Shown here: positions 42,464-50,493 of the stretch, piece by piece
Position numbering within the stretch: position 1 is the stretch's first letter
How the letters are laid out: every line of letters starts with the position of its first letter
Assembly (NCBI RefSeq): GCF_900110075.1
Contig: NZ_FOCJ01000002.1
Location: forward strand, 708,863 to 772,862
DNA length: 64,000 nt
Reading direction: 5' to 3'
DNA from: Paenibacillus sp. OV219
Lineage (GTDB): Bacteria; Bacillota; Bacilli; Paenibacillales; Paenibacillaceae
Notes under the pieces: model-generated
What the model was told of the DNA's origin: nothing
Database searches by the model: none
What the model saw: the letters and a program-made list of their open reading frames with translations, nothing else
Made by a program: the position numbers and the translations under genes

Positions 42464-44881
42464 GTGAGTTTTAAATCACAGGATTGGCAGCAGGAACAAG
42501 AGCGCGTGAATGATGTCACTACACATATTCGAGCTAAGATTTACTCGCTCGAGGAATCAACCTCGGAAACCATGTCCGAAATGGTCGATATCCGCAAAAA
42601 CTTCTGGGATGACGTTACCGTCAATTTCGAGGATTCGGCGGAAATGGCGGAGACGTTTGCGAGCTTGAAGCAACAAGCTGAGATTCTGTCGGAGCGCGAG
42701 CGTACCCATCGCCATGCTTCGTTGCAGCTACGCACACTAAGGAAGCTGAAGTCCACGCCGTATTTTGGCCGGATCGATTTTGCAGAGAATGGCGAACCAG
42801 TCGATCAAGTTTATCTTGGGATTGCATCACTGCGAGACGATAAAGATGAGAACTACTTGATCTATGATTGGCGGGCGCCGATTGCCAGCCTTTATTACGA
42901 TTACCCGCCAGGACCGGCGGTTGTTGAAACGCCGATGGGGTCGATCTCCGGCGAGCTGAAGCTGAAGCGGCAGTTTGTCATCCGTGAAGGCGAGATCCGC
43001 AGCCTGTTTGATACGGGTGTTACGATCGGCGACGAGCTGCTTCAAGAGGTGCTCGGCAAGCAATCTGATGCTGCCATGAAGAGCATCGTCGGCACAATTC
43101 AGAAGGAACAGAACCGAATTATTCGCAATGAGCGTAGCCGATTGCTGCTTGTTCAAGGTGCAGCGGGCAGCGGCAAGACTTCGGCGGCACTGCAGCGGAT
43201 TGCTTATTTGCTGTACCGATTCCGCGGCACGCTGAAGGCTGACCAGATCGTATTGTTCTCACCGAATCCGATGTTTAATAGTTATGTCTCTACGGTACTG
43301 CCGGAGCTTGGCGAAGAGAATATGCAGCAGACGACTTTCCATGAGTACCTCACGGCACGGATCGGCAGATCGTTTAAACTAGAGAATCCGTATGCGCAGC
43401 TGGAATATGCACTGACCGGGATGAATGAACCGGAGTACAATGCACGAATGACAGGCATCCAATATAAGGCGTCAACCGATTTTGTGGCGCTCATCGATCA
43501 ATACTTAGTTCTGCTTGGATCGGAAGGGCTTGAATTCCGTGACATCGCATTCCGTGATGAAATTGTCGTCCCCTCAGCTGACATTCACCAGTACTTCTAT
43601 GCGCTTGATCATAGCATCGCCATCCCGAACCGGCTTCGCCTAGTCGCGGAGTGGCTGCTTAGCCAATTGAAAGAGAGGCAGAAGGTTGCGTTAGATGAGG
43701 AGTGGGTCGACGAAGCTGTCGAACTGCTCGATAAAGATACGTATTTGAAGGCGTATCAAAGCGTCCGCAAGAACAAACGGAACAGCCGTGAGGACTCGTT
43801 CGACGATTTCGATCGGGAACGTGAATTGCTAGGCCAGTATGTCGTATCGGAGCAGTTCAAGCCCATTCGATCACGGCTGCGGAAGCTTGCTTTTGTCGAT
43901 TTGCGTGCTTCATATGTGAATTTGTTCCGTGAACCGGCGTTTGCCGCATCTTTACTTGCAGGATCTGATGCAGGTGCGGTCGGGTTCACAAAGCTGCCAG
44001 CAGAATGGAATGAGATCTGTGCATGGACGAACTCGAAGCTACTGAATCGAGTCCTGCCATACGAAGATGCAACACCGTTCTTGTATGTTGTGGAGCGGAT
44101 TCGAGGCTTCCAGACGAACACCTCAGTGCGGCATGTCATCATTGATGAAGCCCAAGATTATACGGCATTTCAGTTCGCCTATATGAAGAGACTGTTCCCT
44201 TTCAGCCGCGTGACGGCGCTCGGGGACTTGAACCAGTCAATCAATGCACATACGGCGACAGATGGCATGATGGGATTCAGTGCGCTTGCAGCGCTATATC
44301 CGGCTGAAGAGACCGAGACGATTGTACTGCATCAAAGCTACCGCTCCACTCGGCCTATTGTTGAGTTCACAAGCACACTCATACCTGGCGGTGAAGAGAT
44401 TCAGCCGTTTAACCGTGATGGCGATCGACCAACGTTGACCGTTGCTGCGAATCGGATAGAGCTTCACGCCCGTATTGTGGAACGTATACAGAAGCTGAAT
44501 AGAGAGGGTAATCGCACGATTGCTGTCATCTGCAAAACAGCAGCTCAAAGCACTGAAGCTTTCGAAGCTTTAAGGGAGCAGCTGCCGGTCCGTTTGATCG
44601 AGCGGGAAACGTCGACTTTTGCGCCGGGGATTGTCGTCATTCCATCCTATCTGGCAAAAGGTGTAGAGTTTGACGCCGTTCTGGTGTATGATGCATCTGA
44701 CCATGCTGCAACCGGCTATCAGTTGGAGCGCGAACGGAGATTGTTCTATACCGTATGTACACGTGCGATGCATGAGCTGCATCTGTTCGTTTCCGGTTCT
44801 GAGCGAGTGTGTCCTTTTATTAGGGAAGCAGTTCTCGATCAACTCGTTCAACTAGGTCAACTCGGACACACAATCCGTTAA
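42464..44881 (+). CDS. helD: RNA polymerase recycling ATPase HelD (canonical)
   Basis: An 805-aa HelD close in length and layout to the B. subtilis protein (774 aa). The N-terminal coiled arm (about residues 1-99) includes VDIRKNFWDDVTVNFED, the segment that reaches into the RNA polymerase secondary channel. Then YFGRIDF, YDWRAPIASLYYDY, Walker A about 230-238 (GAAGSGKTS), DEAQD about 560-564, YRSTRPIVEF and AKGVEFDAVLVYDAS. HelD displaces nucleic acids and releases stalled polymerase using ATP. A GTG start has GGAGGTGG upstream. A GNAT gene follows after 27 bp. Confidence 0.95.
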   Translation: MSFKSQDWQQEQERVNDVTTHIRAKIYSLEESTSETMSEMVDIRKNFWDDVTVNFEDSAEMAETFASLKQQAEILSERERTHRHASLQLRTLRKLKSTPYFGRIDFAENGEPVDQVYLGIASLRDDKDENYLIYDWRAPIASLYYDYPPGPAVVETPMGSISGELKLKRQFVIREGEIRSLFDTGVTIGDELLQEVLGKQSDAAMKSIVGTIQKEQNRIIRNERSRLLLVQGAAGSGKTSAALQRIAYLLYRFRGTLKADQIVLFSPNPMFNSYVSTVLPELGEENMQQTTFHEYLTARIGRSFKLENPYAQLEYALTGMNEPEYNARMTGIQYKASTDFVALIDQYLVLLGSEGLEFRDIAFRDEIVVPSADIHQYFYALDHSIAIPNRLRLVAEWLLSQLKERQKVALDEEWVDEAVELLDKDTYLKAYQSVRKNKRNSREDSFDDFDRERELLGQYVVSEQFKPIRSRLRKLAFVDLRASYVNLFREPAFAASLLAGSDAGAVGFTKLPAEWNEICAWTNSKLLNRVLPYEDATPFLYVVERIRGFQTNTSVRHVIIDEAQDYTAFQFAYMKRLFPFSRVTALGDLNQSINAHTATDGMMGFSALAALYPAEETETIVLHQSYRSTRPIVEFTSTLIPGGEEIQPFNRDGDRPTLTVAANRIELHARIVERIQKLNREGNRTIAVICKTAAQSTEAFEALREQLPVRLIERETSTFAPGIVVIPSYLAKGVEFDAVLVYDASDHAATGYQLERERRLFYTVCTRAMHELHLFVSGSERVCPFIREAVLDQLVQLGQLGHTIR

Positions 44882-44908
44882 CACTATCGACCGAAAGAGG
44901 TATCATTC

Positions 44909-45346
44909 GTGGAATATTTAAGAGCTAATACGAGCGAGCTGCTTGAAGAAGCAATTACCGTTCGTTTCGAAGTATTTGTCAATGAGCAGAAGGTGCCTGC
45001 TGATTTGGAGCGGGATGAATATGATGATACACCGGAGTCATGCCATCATTTTGTAGTGAAGGATAATGGCAAAGCGGTTGCAGCCGGCAGATGGAAAGAA
45101 TATGAGCCAGGTGTTGCGAAGATGCAGCGCATTGCAGTTTTGCTTCCGTACCGCGGGCACGGAATCGGCAAGAAGCTAATCGAAGTGATGGAGCAGGATG
45201 CGAAGGCGGCGGACTATTCTGCTTCATTCCTTGGTGCGCAGTGCACTGCGGAAGGCTTCTATCAGAAGCTTGGTTACACGACAGTGTCGGATGAGCCGTT
45301 CCTCGATGCGAATATCCCGCATGTGAATATGCGCAAACCATTGTAA
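44909..45346 (+). CDS. GNAT N-acetyltransferase
   Basis: A 145-aa single-domain acetyltransferase of the ElaA/YjdJ-like type. It shows AITVRFEVFVNEQKVP, the acetyl-CoA loop VLLPYRGHGIGKKLI and the C-terminal AEGFYQKLGY. The substrate is not predictable. It uses a GTG start with AAAGAGGT upstream and may be co-transcribed with helD. A terminator follows. Confidence 0.9.
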   Translation: MEYLRANTSELLEEAITVRFEVFVNEQKVPADLERDEYDDTPESCHHFVVKDNGKAVAAGRWKEYEPGVAKMQRIAVLLPYRGHGIGKKLIEVMEQDAKAADYSASFLGAQCTAEGFYQKLGYTTVSDEPFLDANIPHVNMRKPL

Positions 45347-45381
45347 TTGGCTTGGTGCCAGTGCGGGGCTTTGGCCTAAAG

Positions 45382-45428
45382 ACATCCCATTCGAGCAGGC
45401 GTTCATACGCTTGGATTGGGATGTTTTT
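45382..45428 (+). terminator. Terminator after the GNAT gene
   Basis: ACATCCCA (45382-45389) pairs with TGGGATGT (45417-45424), with a smaller inner hairpin, then seven or more Ts. Confidence 0.8.
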
Positions 45429-45457
45429 TTGCATGAAGATGGAGGAGGGTGTCATCT

Positions 45458-46072
45458 ATGAAACGTTTGCTGCTTGTAGGTTTCTATCTTGTCGTCATCA
45501 TCGCCGTATGGAGCAACCGGACTGAGCTGCTTGCCTGGATGAGAGATGGTGATGTGCCGATTCTGCTGCTCCTGCTGCTTGTCATCGGCTTAGCATGTAT
45601 ACCGATCATCCCGTTCAGTGTCGTAATCGGCACGATGGGGTATTTATATGGTCCGCTGCTTGGCGCGTTAATGAGCTTAATCGGAGCATGGATGGCTGCG
45701 CTGCTGCTATATGGGTTGTTTCGGTATGCGCTGCGTGAACGTGGACGAGCAATGCTGCGGCGATATCAATTAACGGAGCGATGGACCGTGATGGTGGAGA
45801 AGTATCCGTTCCGTTCGATCCTGCTCGCAAGGCTGATGCCGATCGTGCCGCAAGTCGCGGTTAATATCTATGCAGCGGTTGTAACGATCCCGTTCCTGAG
45901 CTATGCAAGCGCATCGCTGCTTGGCAAAATCCCGGGGATGCTCGTGTTCGCTTTCATCGGCGGCAGTGTTGCGTCAGGCTGGCAATCGTTGTTGCTCGCG
46001 GTAGCCGTGTATATCGTGTTTCTGCTCACGGTATACATGTCGATACGCTGGTGGAAGGCGCGTGAGGCTTGA
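45458..46072 (+). CDS. TVP38/TMEM64 (VTT-domain) membrane protein
   Basis: About 204 aa, mostly hydrophobic, with the DedA/VTT-domain pattern IIPFSVVIGTMGYLYGPLLGALMSLIGAWMAALL and LLARLMPIVPQVAVNIYAAV. Proteins of this superfamily include scramblase-like and lipid-carrier transporters; the function of this one is unknown. The ATG at 45458 is preferred: GGAGGAGGG ends 8-10 nt upstream, while the in-frame GTG at 45449 touches it. Confidence 0.88.
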   Translation: MKRLLLVGFYLVVIIAVWSNRTELLAWMRDGDVPILLLLLLVIGLACIPIIPFSVVIGTMGYLYGPLLGALMSLIGAWMAALLLYGLFRYALRERGRAMLRRYQLTERWTVMVEKYPFRSILLARLMPIVPQVAVNIYAAVVTIPFLSYASASLLGKIPGMLVFAFIGGSVASGWQSLLLAVAVYIVFLLTVYMSIRWWKAREA

Positions 46073-46190
46073 GGATTATTTGCAGATGGATTAACTGCAA
46101 TAGTAATTGAGAGCGAAGAATTAACACCTTCTTCTTTTTATAACTTTGAAAGATATCTCTATCAATAAGATAGATTAGTTGTGATTAGTG

Positions 46191-46233
46191 AAGAAGAATA
46201 CAACGTCCCTGTGACCTTGTGTTCTTCTTTTTT
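46191..46233 (+). terminator. Terminator upstream of the Nudix operon
   Basis: A 13-bp stem: AAGAAGAATACAA (46191-46203) pairs with 46217-46229 (one wobble), and a T tract of about six follows. A weaker GAAGAA/TTCTTC hairpin lies about 60 nt before it. Confidence 0.75.
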
Positions 46234-46234
46234 G

Positions 46235-46263
46235 TTTCCAGAAATTTCTTGAATTGCTATAAT
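46235..46263 (+). promoter_or_regulatory. Promoter of the sORF-Nudix operon
   Basis: TTTCCA (46235-46240), 17-bp spacer, TATAAT (46258-46263). The perfect -10 box makes this likely. Confidence 0.6.
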
Positions 46264-46298
46264 GGGAAGATATCTCGGCAGACTAGGAGCATGGTGAG

Positions 46299-46454
46299 AT
46301 GACTCTACTTGAATGTCGTTTTAACAAAAATATTGAACTCAAAAAACACGTTGATCTGCGTTATCTATTACAAGTGCCGGTATGGGCATTCCATGACGCT
46401 CTAGACGATATAGTTCCAGTAGATGAAGCTATATCAAACAAAAGAGCTATATAA
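46299..46454 (+). CDS. Small 51-aa protein of unknown family
   Basis: An open frame of 52 codons with AGGAG (46285-46289) 9 nt upstream and a perfect -10 box about 35 nt before the start. It begins MTLLECRFNKNIELKKHVDL and ends SNKRAI; it has one Cys (residue 6) and a central LLQVPVWAFHDALDDI that looks amphipathic. I do not recognise a family. It is followed after 38 bp by the Nudix gene in the same direction. Evidence for coding is the promoter, ribosome binding site and operon position only. Confidence 0.5.
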   Translation: MTLLECRFNKNIELKKHVDLRYLLQVPVWAFHDALDDIVPVDEAISNKRAI

Positions 46455-46492
46455 CGAAATCTTTCAAAAACCATGAGAGTAGGGAGACCTCA

Positions 46493-46963
46493 ATGAAGAT
46501 CAGCGTAGGTGTACAAGCCGTAATTATCCTTAATAATATGCTCCTAACGATTGAGAAAGTAGAAGATGACGGTGACGTATGCTATATCCTCCCTGGCGGC
46601 AAACAAGAGTTTGGCGAAACGCTGGAGCAAGCTCTTCGTCGTGAAGTATATGAAGAAGTGGGGATAAACGTAGAAGTTCAAGAGTTGTTATTTCTCAGAG
46701 AATTTATTAGTGCGAATCATATAATTGCTGAAGCGCATAGCAAGCTACATATTGTCAGTCCGATATTCTATTGCCGCATGAATCCAGACGATGTGATCCC
46801 ACAAGTTGCCCCTCATCCTGATCCAGGCCAACTCGGAGTCGAATGGATAGATGTACACGACCTATTCAGCTTAAGATTTTATCCAATAGAACTAGTGCTT
46901 CAATTAATTGAAATCGCGAGTGGAAATCGAACAATGCCTTGCTATGTTGGCGATATGAACTAA
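46493..46963 (+). CDS. Nudix hydrolase
   Basis: A 156-aa Nudix protein. The Nudix box is complete: GKQEFGE, seven residues, then REVYEEVGI. Such enzymes hydrolyse a nucleoside diphosphate linked to another group X. The substrate is unknown. GGGAG lies about 9 nt before the ATG. The next gene (ComB-like) starts at or just after its stop codon, so they are in one operon. Confidence 0.92.
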   Translation: MKISVGVQAVIILNNMLLTIEKVEDDGDVCYILPGGKQEFGETLEQALRREVYEEVGINVEVQELLFLREFISANHIIAEAHSKLHIVSPIFYCRMNPDDVIPQVAPHPDPGQLGVEWIDVHDLFSLRFYPIELVLQLIEIASGNRTMPCYVGDMN

Positions 46964-47716
46964 TTGGAGGCGCTTACGATAGAAGATGTATTTCATCAAG
47001 TTCCCTATCTTGTTCGATTTGAATGGGGAGCAGAAGGAGTAAGTCGATTGGCCCCTTTATCGCGAGTCGTAGTCATTATTGATGTATTATCTTTTACAAC
47101 AAGTGTTGAAGTTGCAGTTTCACGAGAGGCGACAGTATTTCCTTATCGATACAAAGATGACTCCGCAATCAAGTTCGCTGAATCTGTTGGTGCCATCCTA
47201 GCCGGAAAGCGTGGGCAAACTCCGTCGCTATCTCCAGAATCATTATTAGCTTTACCCCCGCAAGCCCGGATTGTATTACCATCCCAGAATGGCTCCGTAT
47301 GTACCGTAGCTGCTCAAGAATCTAATGTGATTACAATTGCTGGATGTTTGCGAAATGCCGCAGCTGTTGCGGATTTTATCAATCTCCATTATCCAAGTGA
47401 GGCTGTGAGTGTCATTGCATGCGGAGAACAATGGGGTAATGGGAGCTTGCGCCCGGCTATTGAGGATTTGATCGCTGCCGGCGCAATTATTAGTCGATTG
47501 AACCAGTCGGAGCGATCGCCAGAGGCAAGTATTGCGATGAGTGCCTTTAAACATGCCGAACATGACATTCAAAATATGATGCATGAATGTTCCTCTGGTC
47601 GTGAACTAGCAGCGAAAGGCTTTGAGCAGGACGTAGTCATAGCGAGTGAGCTGAACGTGAGCGATGTTGTACCTGTGATTCATAATGGAGCTTATAAGAG
47701 AGGCGGAAACGAATGA
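46964..47716 (+). CDS. comB: 2-phosphosulfolactate phosphatase-family protein (ComB-like)
   Basis: About 245-250 aa of the ComB family, with VVVIIDVLSFTTSVEVAV near residue 37, ILAGKRG, and LPSQNGSVCTVAA. ComB hydrolyses 2-phosphosulfolactate; in archaea this serves coenzyme M synthesis, and in B. subtilis a relative (YitC) is linked to sulfolactate made during sporulation. The start is odd: TTG 46964 abuts the Nudix stop without its own site, while GGAGG (46966-46970) is 8 nt before an ATA (46979). It overlaps the methyltransferase gene by 4 bases. With a Nudix and a methyltransferase beside it, the substrate may differ. Confidence 0.82.
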   Translation: MEALTIEDVFHQVPYLVRFEWGAEGVSRLAPLSRVVVIIDVLSFTTSVEVAVSREATVFPYRYKDDSAIKFAESVGAILAGKRGQTPSLSPESLLALPPQARIVLPSQNGSVCTVAAQESNVITIAGCLRNAAAVADFINLHYPSEAVSVIACGEQWGNGSLRPAIEDLIAAGAIISRLNQSERSPEASIAMSAFKHAEHDIQNMMHECSSGRELAAKGFEQDVVIASELNVSDVVPVIHNGAYKRGGNE

Positions 47717-48468
47717 ATCTCGTTGATTATAAAGTATTTTATGATAAAGTCGGTGCAGTCAATGGATGGGATTTCAGCAGCGTAAAATGCATCTCTGAAG
47801 GAGAGAAGCGGGAGCTCTATCAGGAAGTACAGAGGTCCTGCGGGAAAACGGATATTTTGCTCGATATTGGCACTGGCGGTGGGGAAGCGATTTTATCAAT
47901 TGCAGCAGAATCTGCCTTGCTCTTGGTTGGGATCGACCAGTCTAGTGGAATGATCGAGACTGCAACTAGAAATGCTGCTAAATCTGGCTTGCCTAATATG
48001 CGATTTCTGCAGATGGAAGCGGAGAGCTTGATGTTTCCTGACAACTTCTTCAACATCGTCTCGTGCAGGCACTCGGAGTTTTATACCAGAGAGGTTGCAA
48101 GAGTTCTAACTAACAGTGGTGGCATATTCTTTACCCAGCAAGTCAGTGAAAATGACAAATCTAATCTGAAGCAAGCCTTCGGAAGAGGACAGGCGTTTGG
48201 GACTAAGGCAGGCACATTAAAGGAGCAATATCTGAGTGAGCTAAGCAATGCGGGGTTCAGCGACATTCAGTCTTCGGATATTAGCGTAACGGAGTATTAC
48301 CAGACTGCTGAAGATTTGATCTTCTTATTAAAGCATACTCCAATTATACCTGAGTTCGGACGAACCGAAGATGACTTCAAGCTGTTGCAGCAGTTCATTG
48401 AGGAGAACCGGACAGAGAAAGGCATTCGAACAAATTCGGAGCGCTTTATCATAAAGGCTAGATTATAG
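47713..48468 (+). CDS. SAM-dependent methyltransferase
   Basis: A 251-aa class I methyltransferase with SAM-binding motif I ILLDIGTGGGEAILSIA (about residues 50-66), acidic motif VGIDQSSGMIE and SCRHSEFY. The ATG overlaps the ComB-like stop (ATGA), so translation is coupled. The substrate is unknown. It ends the four-gene operon; an intergenic gap of 177 bp with a new promoter follows. Confidence 0.9.
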   Translation: MNLVDYKVFYDKVGAVNGWDFSSVKCISEGEKRELYQEVQRSCGKTDILLDIGTGGGEAILSIAAESALLLVGIDQSSGMIETATRNAAKSGLPNMRFLQMEAESLMFPDNFFNIVSCRHSEFYTREVARVLTNSGGIFFTQQVSENDKSNLKQAFGRGQAFGTKAGTLKEQYLSELSNAGFSDIQSSDISVTEYYQTAEDLIFLLKHTPIIPEFGRTEDDFKLLQQFIEENRTEKGIRTNSERFIIKARL

Positions 48469-48538
48469 TTGATGTTCGGCATTCCAGCTCATTCTACTGA
48501 CAGTTGAATTTCTAGTCGCCTACCATTTCAACCAATGC

Positions 48539-48566
48539 TTGATAGGTCCAGAATCGAGGCTATGCT
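48539..48566 (+). promoter_or_regulatory. Putative promoter of the ABC exporter operon
   Basis: TTGATA (48539-48544), 16-bp spacer, TATGCT (48561-48566), about 80 bp before the first ABC gene. Confidence 0.5.
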
Positions 48567-48645
48567 ATGCTGAGCTCGGACAAAGCGCATGAACCATTTT
48601 TACAGCAAAGTCTACAAACTGTAACTACTAGAAGGGGGTTTTTGA

Positions 48646-50493
48646 GTGTCAACAGAAAAAGGAGCGGCGTATTCCGCGTGGTCTAACATCAAATATTCCA
48701 TGCGAGTGCACTGGCGGGCAAGGCCACTTACTCTAATTTGTTGTGTCATCGCGGTGCTTGTTGGTGTCGGTATGCCCTTTGTAAGTATCCTTATGCCGAA
48801 GATTGTTATCGACAACATTACAGAAGGTGTCACGCCAAGAGAGTTTATATTGTCGGTAGGAGCTATGGCACTTCTTCTGGCCGTACTGAGCAGCATGAAG
48901 AGCTATGCTGACCTCATCACCAATGATTCAGTAGGTACAATCAGCATATTTAAACACCTCCAAACGGCGATGATCAAGCATCTAAATATGGACTACGAGG
49001 TGCTAGAGAGCCCTAGATACGCAAAGCTAGGCGAGAAGGCTGGGCGCGCCATGCAAAGTAACCACTCTCCCGCCTCCAACATACCGCGTGTCATGTCACA
49101 GCTTTTAATGAACGTATTAGGTTTTCTTACATATGGGTTGATCATTATAACGGTACACCCGCTTATTATTCTCTTTCTAGCCATTTCGGCTGGGATCAAT
49201 TGGATGTCGCTCTCTCGTGCCCGCAAGATTGAGAAGGACACGCGCGAGGAGCGGTCCAAGCTTCAGGGCAAGCTGTGGTACATCCAGAAAGCGTCAAAAG
49301 AACCGTCTGGAGGCAAAGACGTACGCTTATATGGTCTAAGCAGCTTAATCGGTGGTATTTTTCAAAATGTACTCGCGTCTAGCACGGAGAAAGAGCATAA
49401 GGTCGCGACAGGTGATATGAAAGCTCAGCTTTCGGATGCAGTGCTCAGCCTAATACGTGATGGTGCCGCGTACGCGTTTCTCATTTACTTGCTGTTGAAC
49501 AACAAGATGAGCTTGGGCAACTTCGTGCTCGTGTTTGCCGCCATTGGTGCGTTTGCAGGTTGGTTGTCAGGCATATTGAGAAGCTCAAGCGAGCTTATGC
49601 GCTCCTTAAGTGAGATGTCTGATATCCGAGAATATCTTGATGTCCCTGATATTTCTAACACCGGCGCCGGCCATAAGCTCCCTTCAGGTGACATGCTCCC
49701 TCCTTCAATTACACTTAGAAACCTCGGATATACGTATCCGGAGGCCAAGGATCCTACTCTATACGGTATAAATCTTGATATAAAGCCGGGAGAACGCATC
49801 GCGATTGTCGGTCCGAATGGGGCTGGCAAGACGACGCTGATTAAGCTCTTATGCGGACTTTATATGCCGACAAGTGGTGAGATTACGCTTGGCGGTGTCG
49901 ACACTATGCGGTATAACAGGGACGATTACTTTTCTCTATTTTCTACCGTGTTCCAGGATATCCATCTCTTCTGCAGTGATATTGCCGGAAATATATCGCA
50001 GCAGTCTCCTGATCAGACAGACTACGAGAAGGTAAAGAAATGCCTTGTGATGTCAGGACTTATGGATAAGGTAAGCCGGCTTGATAAAGGTGAATCGACA
50101 CTTCTCGTACGCCGCGTACACAATGACGCAATCGAGCTTTCAGGTGGTGAGATGCAGAAGCTGGCGCTTGCGCGCGCTCTGTATAAAGACGCGCCGGTTA
50201 TTATCTTGGACGAGCCGACAGCTGCGCTTGATCCTATCGCAGAGAGCGAGATTTATCAGCGTTACGCCGAACTGACTGCAGGCAGAACATCGATATACAT
50301 CTCTCACAGGCTGGCAAGCACGCGTTTCTGCGACAGAATTCTATTAATTGACGGCGGCGGCATCGCCGAAATCGGTACGCACGACGAGCTCATGAGAATT
50401 GGCGGAAAATATGCTGAGATGTTTAACGTGCAGTCTCACTACTATAAGGATGGGGAGGTTGCCGACAATGCAGAAGCGCTCAATTTGGCGTAA
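48646..50493 (+). CDS. ABC exporter, first half-transporter (membrane-ATPase fusion)
   Basis: A 615-aa half-transporter: six-helix membrane domain (about residues 30-330) fused to an ABC ATPase with Walker A VGPNGAGKTT, signature LSGGEMQKLALARAL and Walker B IILDEPTAALD (catalytic Glu present). A GTG start follows AGAAGGGGG. It overlaps the next ABC gene by 26 bases, so the two should form a heterodimer. The N terminus (AAYSAWSNIKYSMRVHWRARP) resembles Firmicute exporters linked to peptide antibiotics or drugs, but the substrate is not shown. Confidence 0.92.
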   Translation: MSTEKGAAYSAWSNIKYSMRVHWRARPLTLICCVIAVLVGVGMPFVSILMPKIVIDNITEGVTPREFILSVGAMALLLAVLSSMKSYADLITNDSVGTISIFKHLQTAMIKHLNMDYEVLESPRYAKLGEKAGRAMQSNHSPASNIPRVMSQLLMNVLGFLTYGLIIITVHPLIILFLAISAGINWMSLSRARKIEKDTREERSKLQGKLWYIQKASKEPSGGKDVRLYGLSSLIGGIFQNVLASSTEKEHKVATGDMKAQLSDAVLSLIRDGAAYAFLIYLLLNNKMSLGNFVLVFAAIGAFAGWLSGILRSSSELMRSLSEMSDIREYLDVPDISNTGAGHKLPSGDMLPPSITLRNLGYTYPEAKDPTLYGINLDIKPGERIAIVGPNGAGKTTLIKLLCGLYMPTSGEITLGGVDTMRYNRDDYFSLFSTVFQDIHLFCSDIAGNISQQSPDQTDYEKVKKCLVMSGLMDKVSRLDKGESTLLVRRVHNDAIELSGGEMQKLALARALYKDAPVIILDEPTAALDPIAESEIYQRYAELTAGRTSIYISHRLASTRFCDRILLIDGGGIAEIGTHDELMRIGGKYAEMFNVQSHYYKDGEVADNAEALNLA

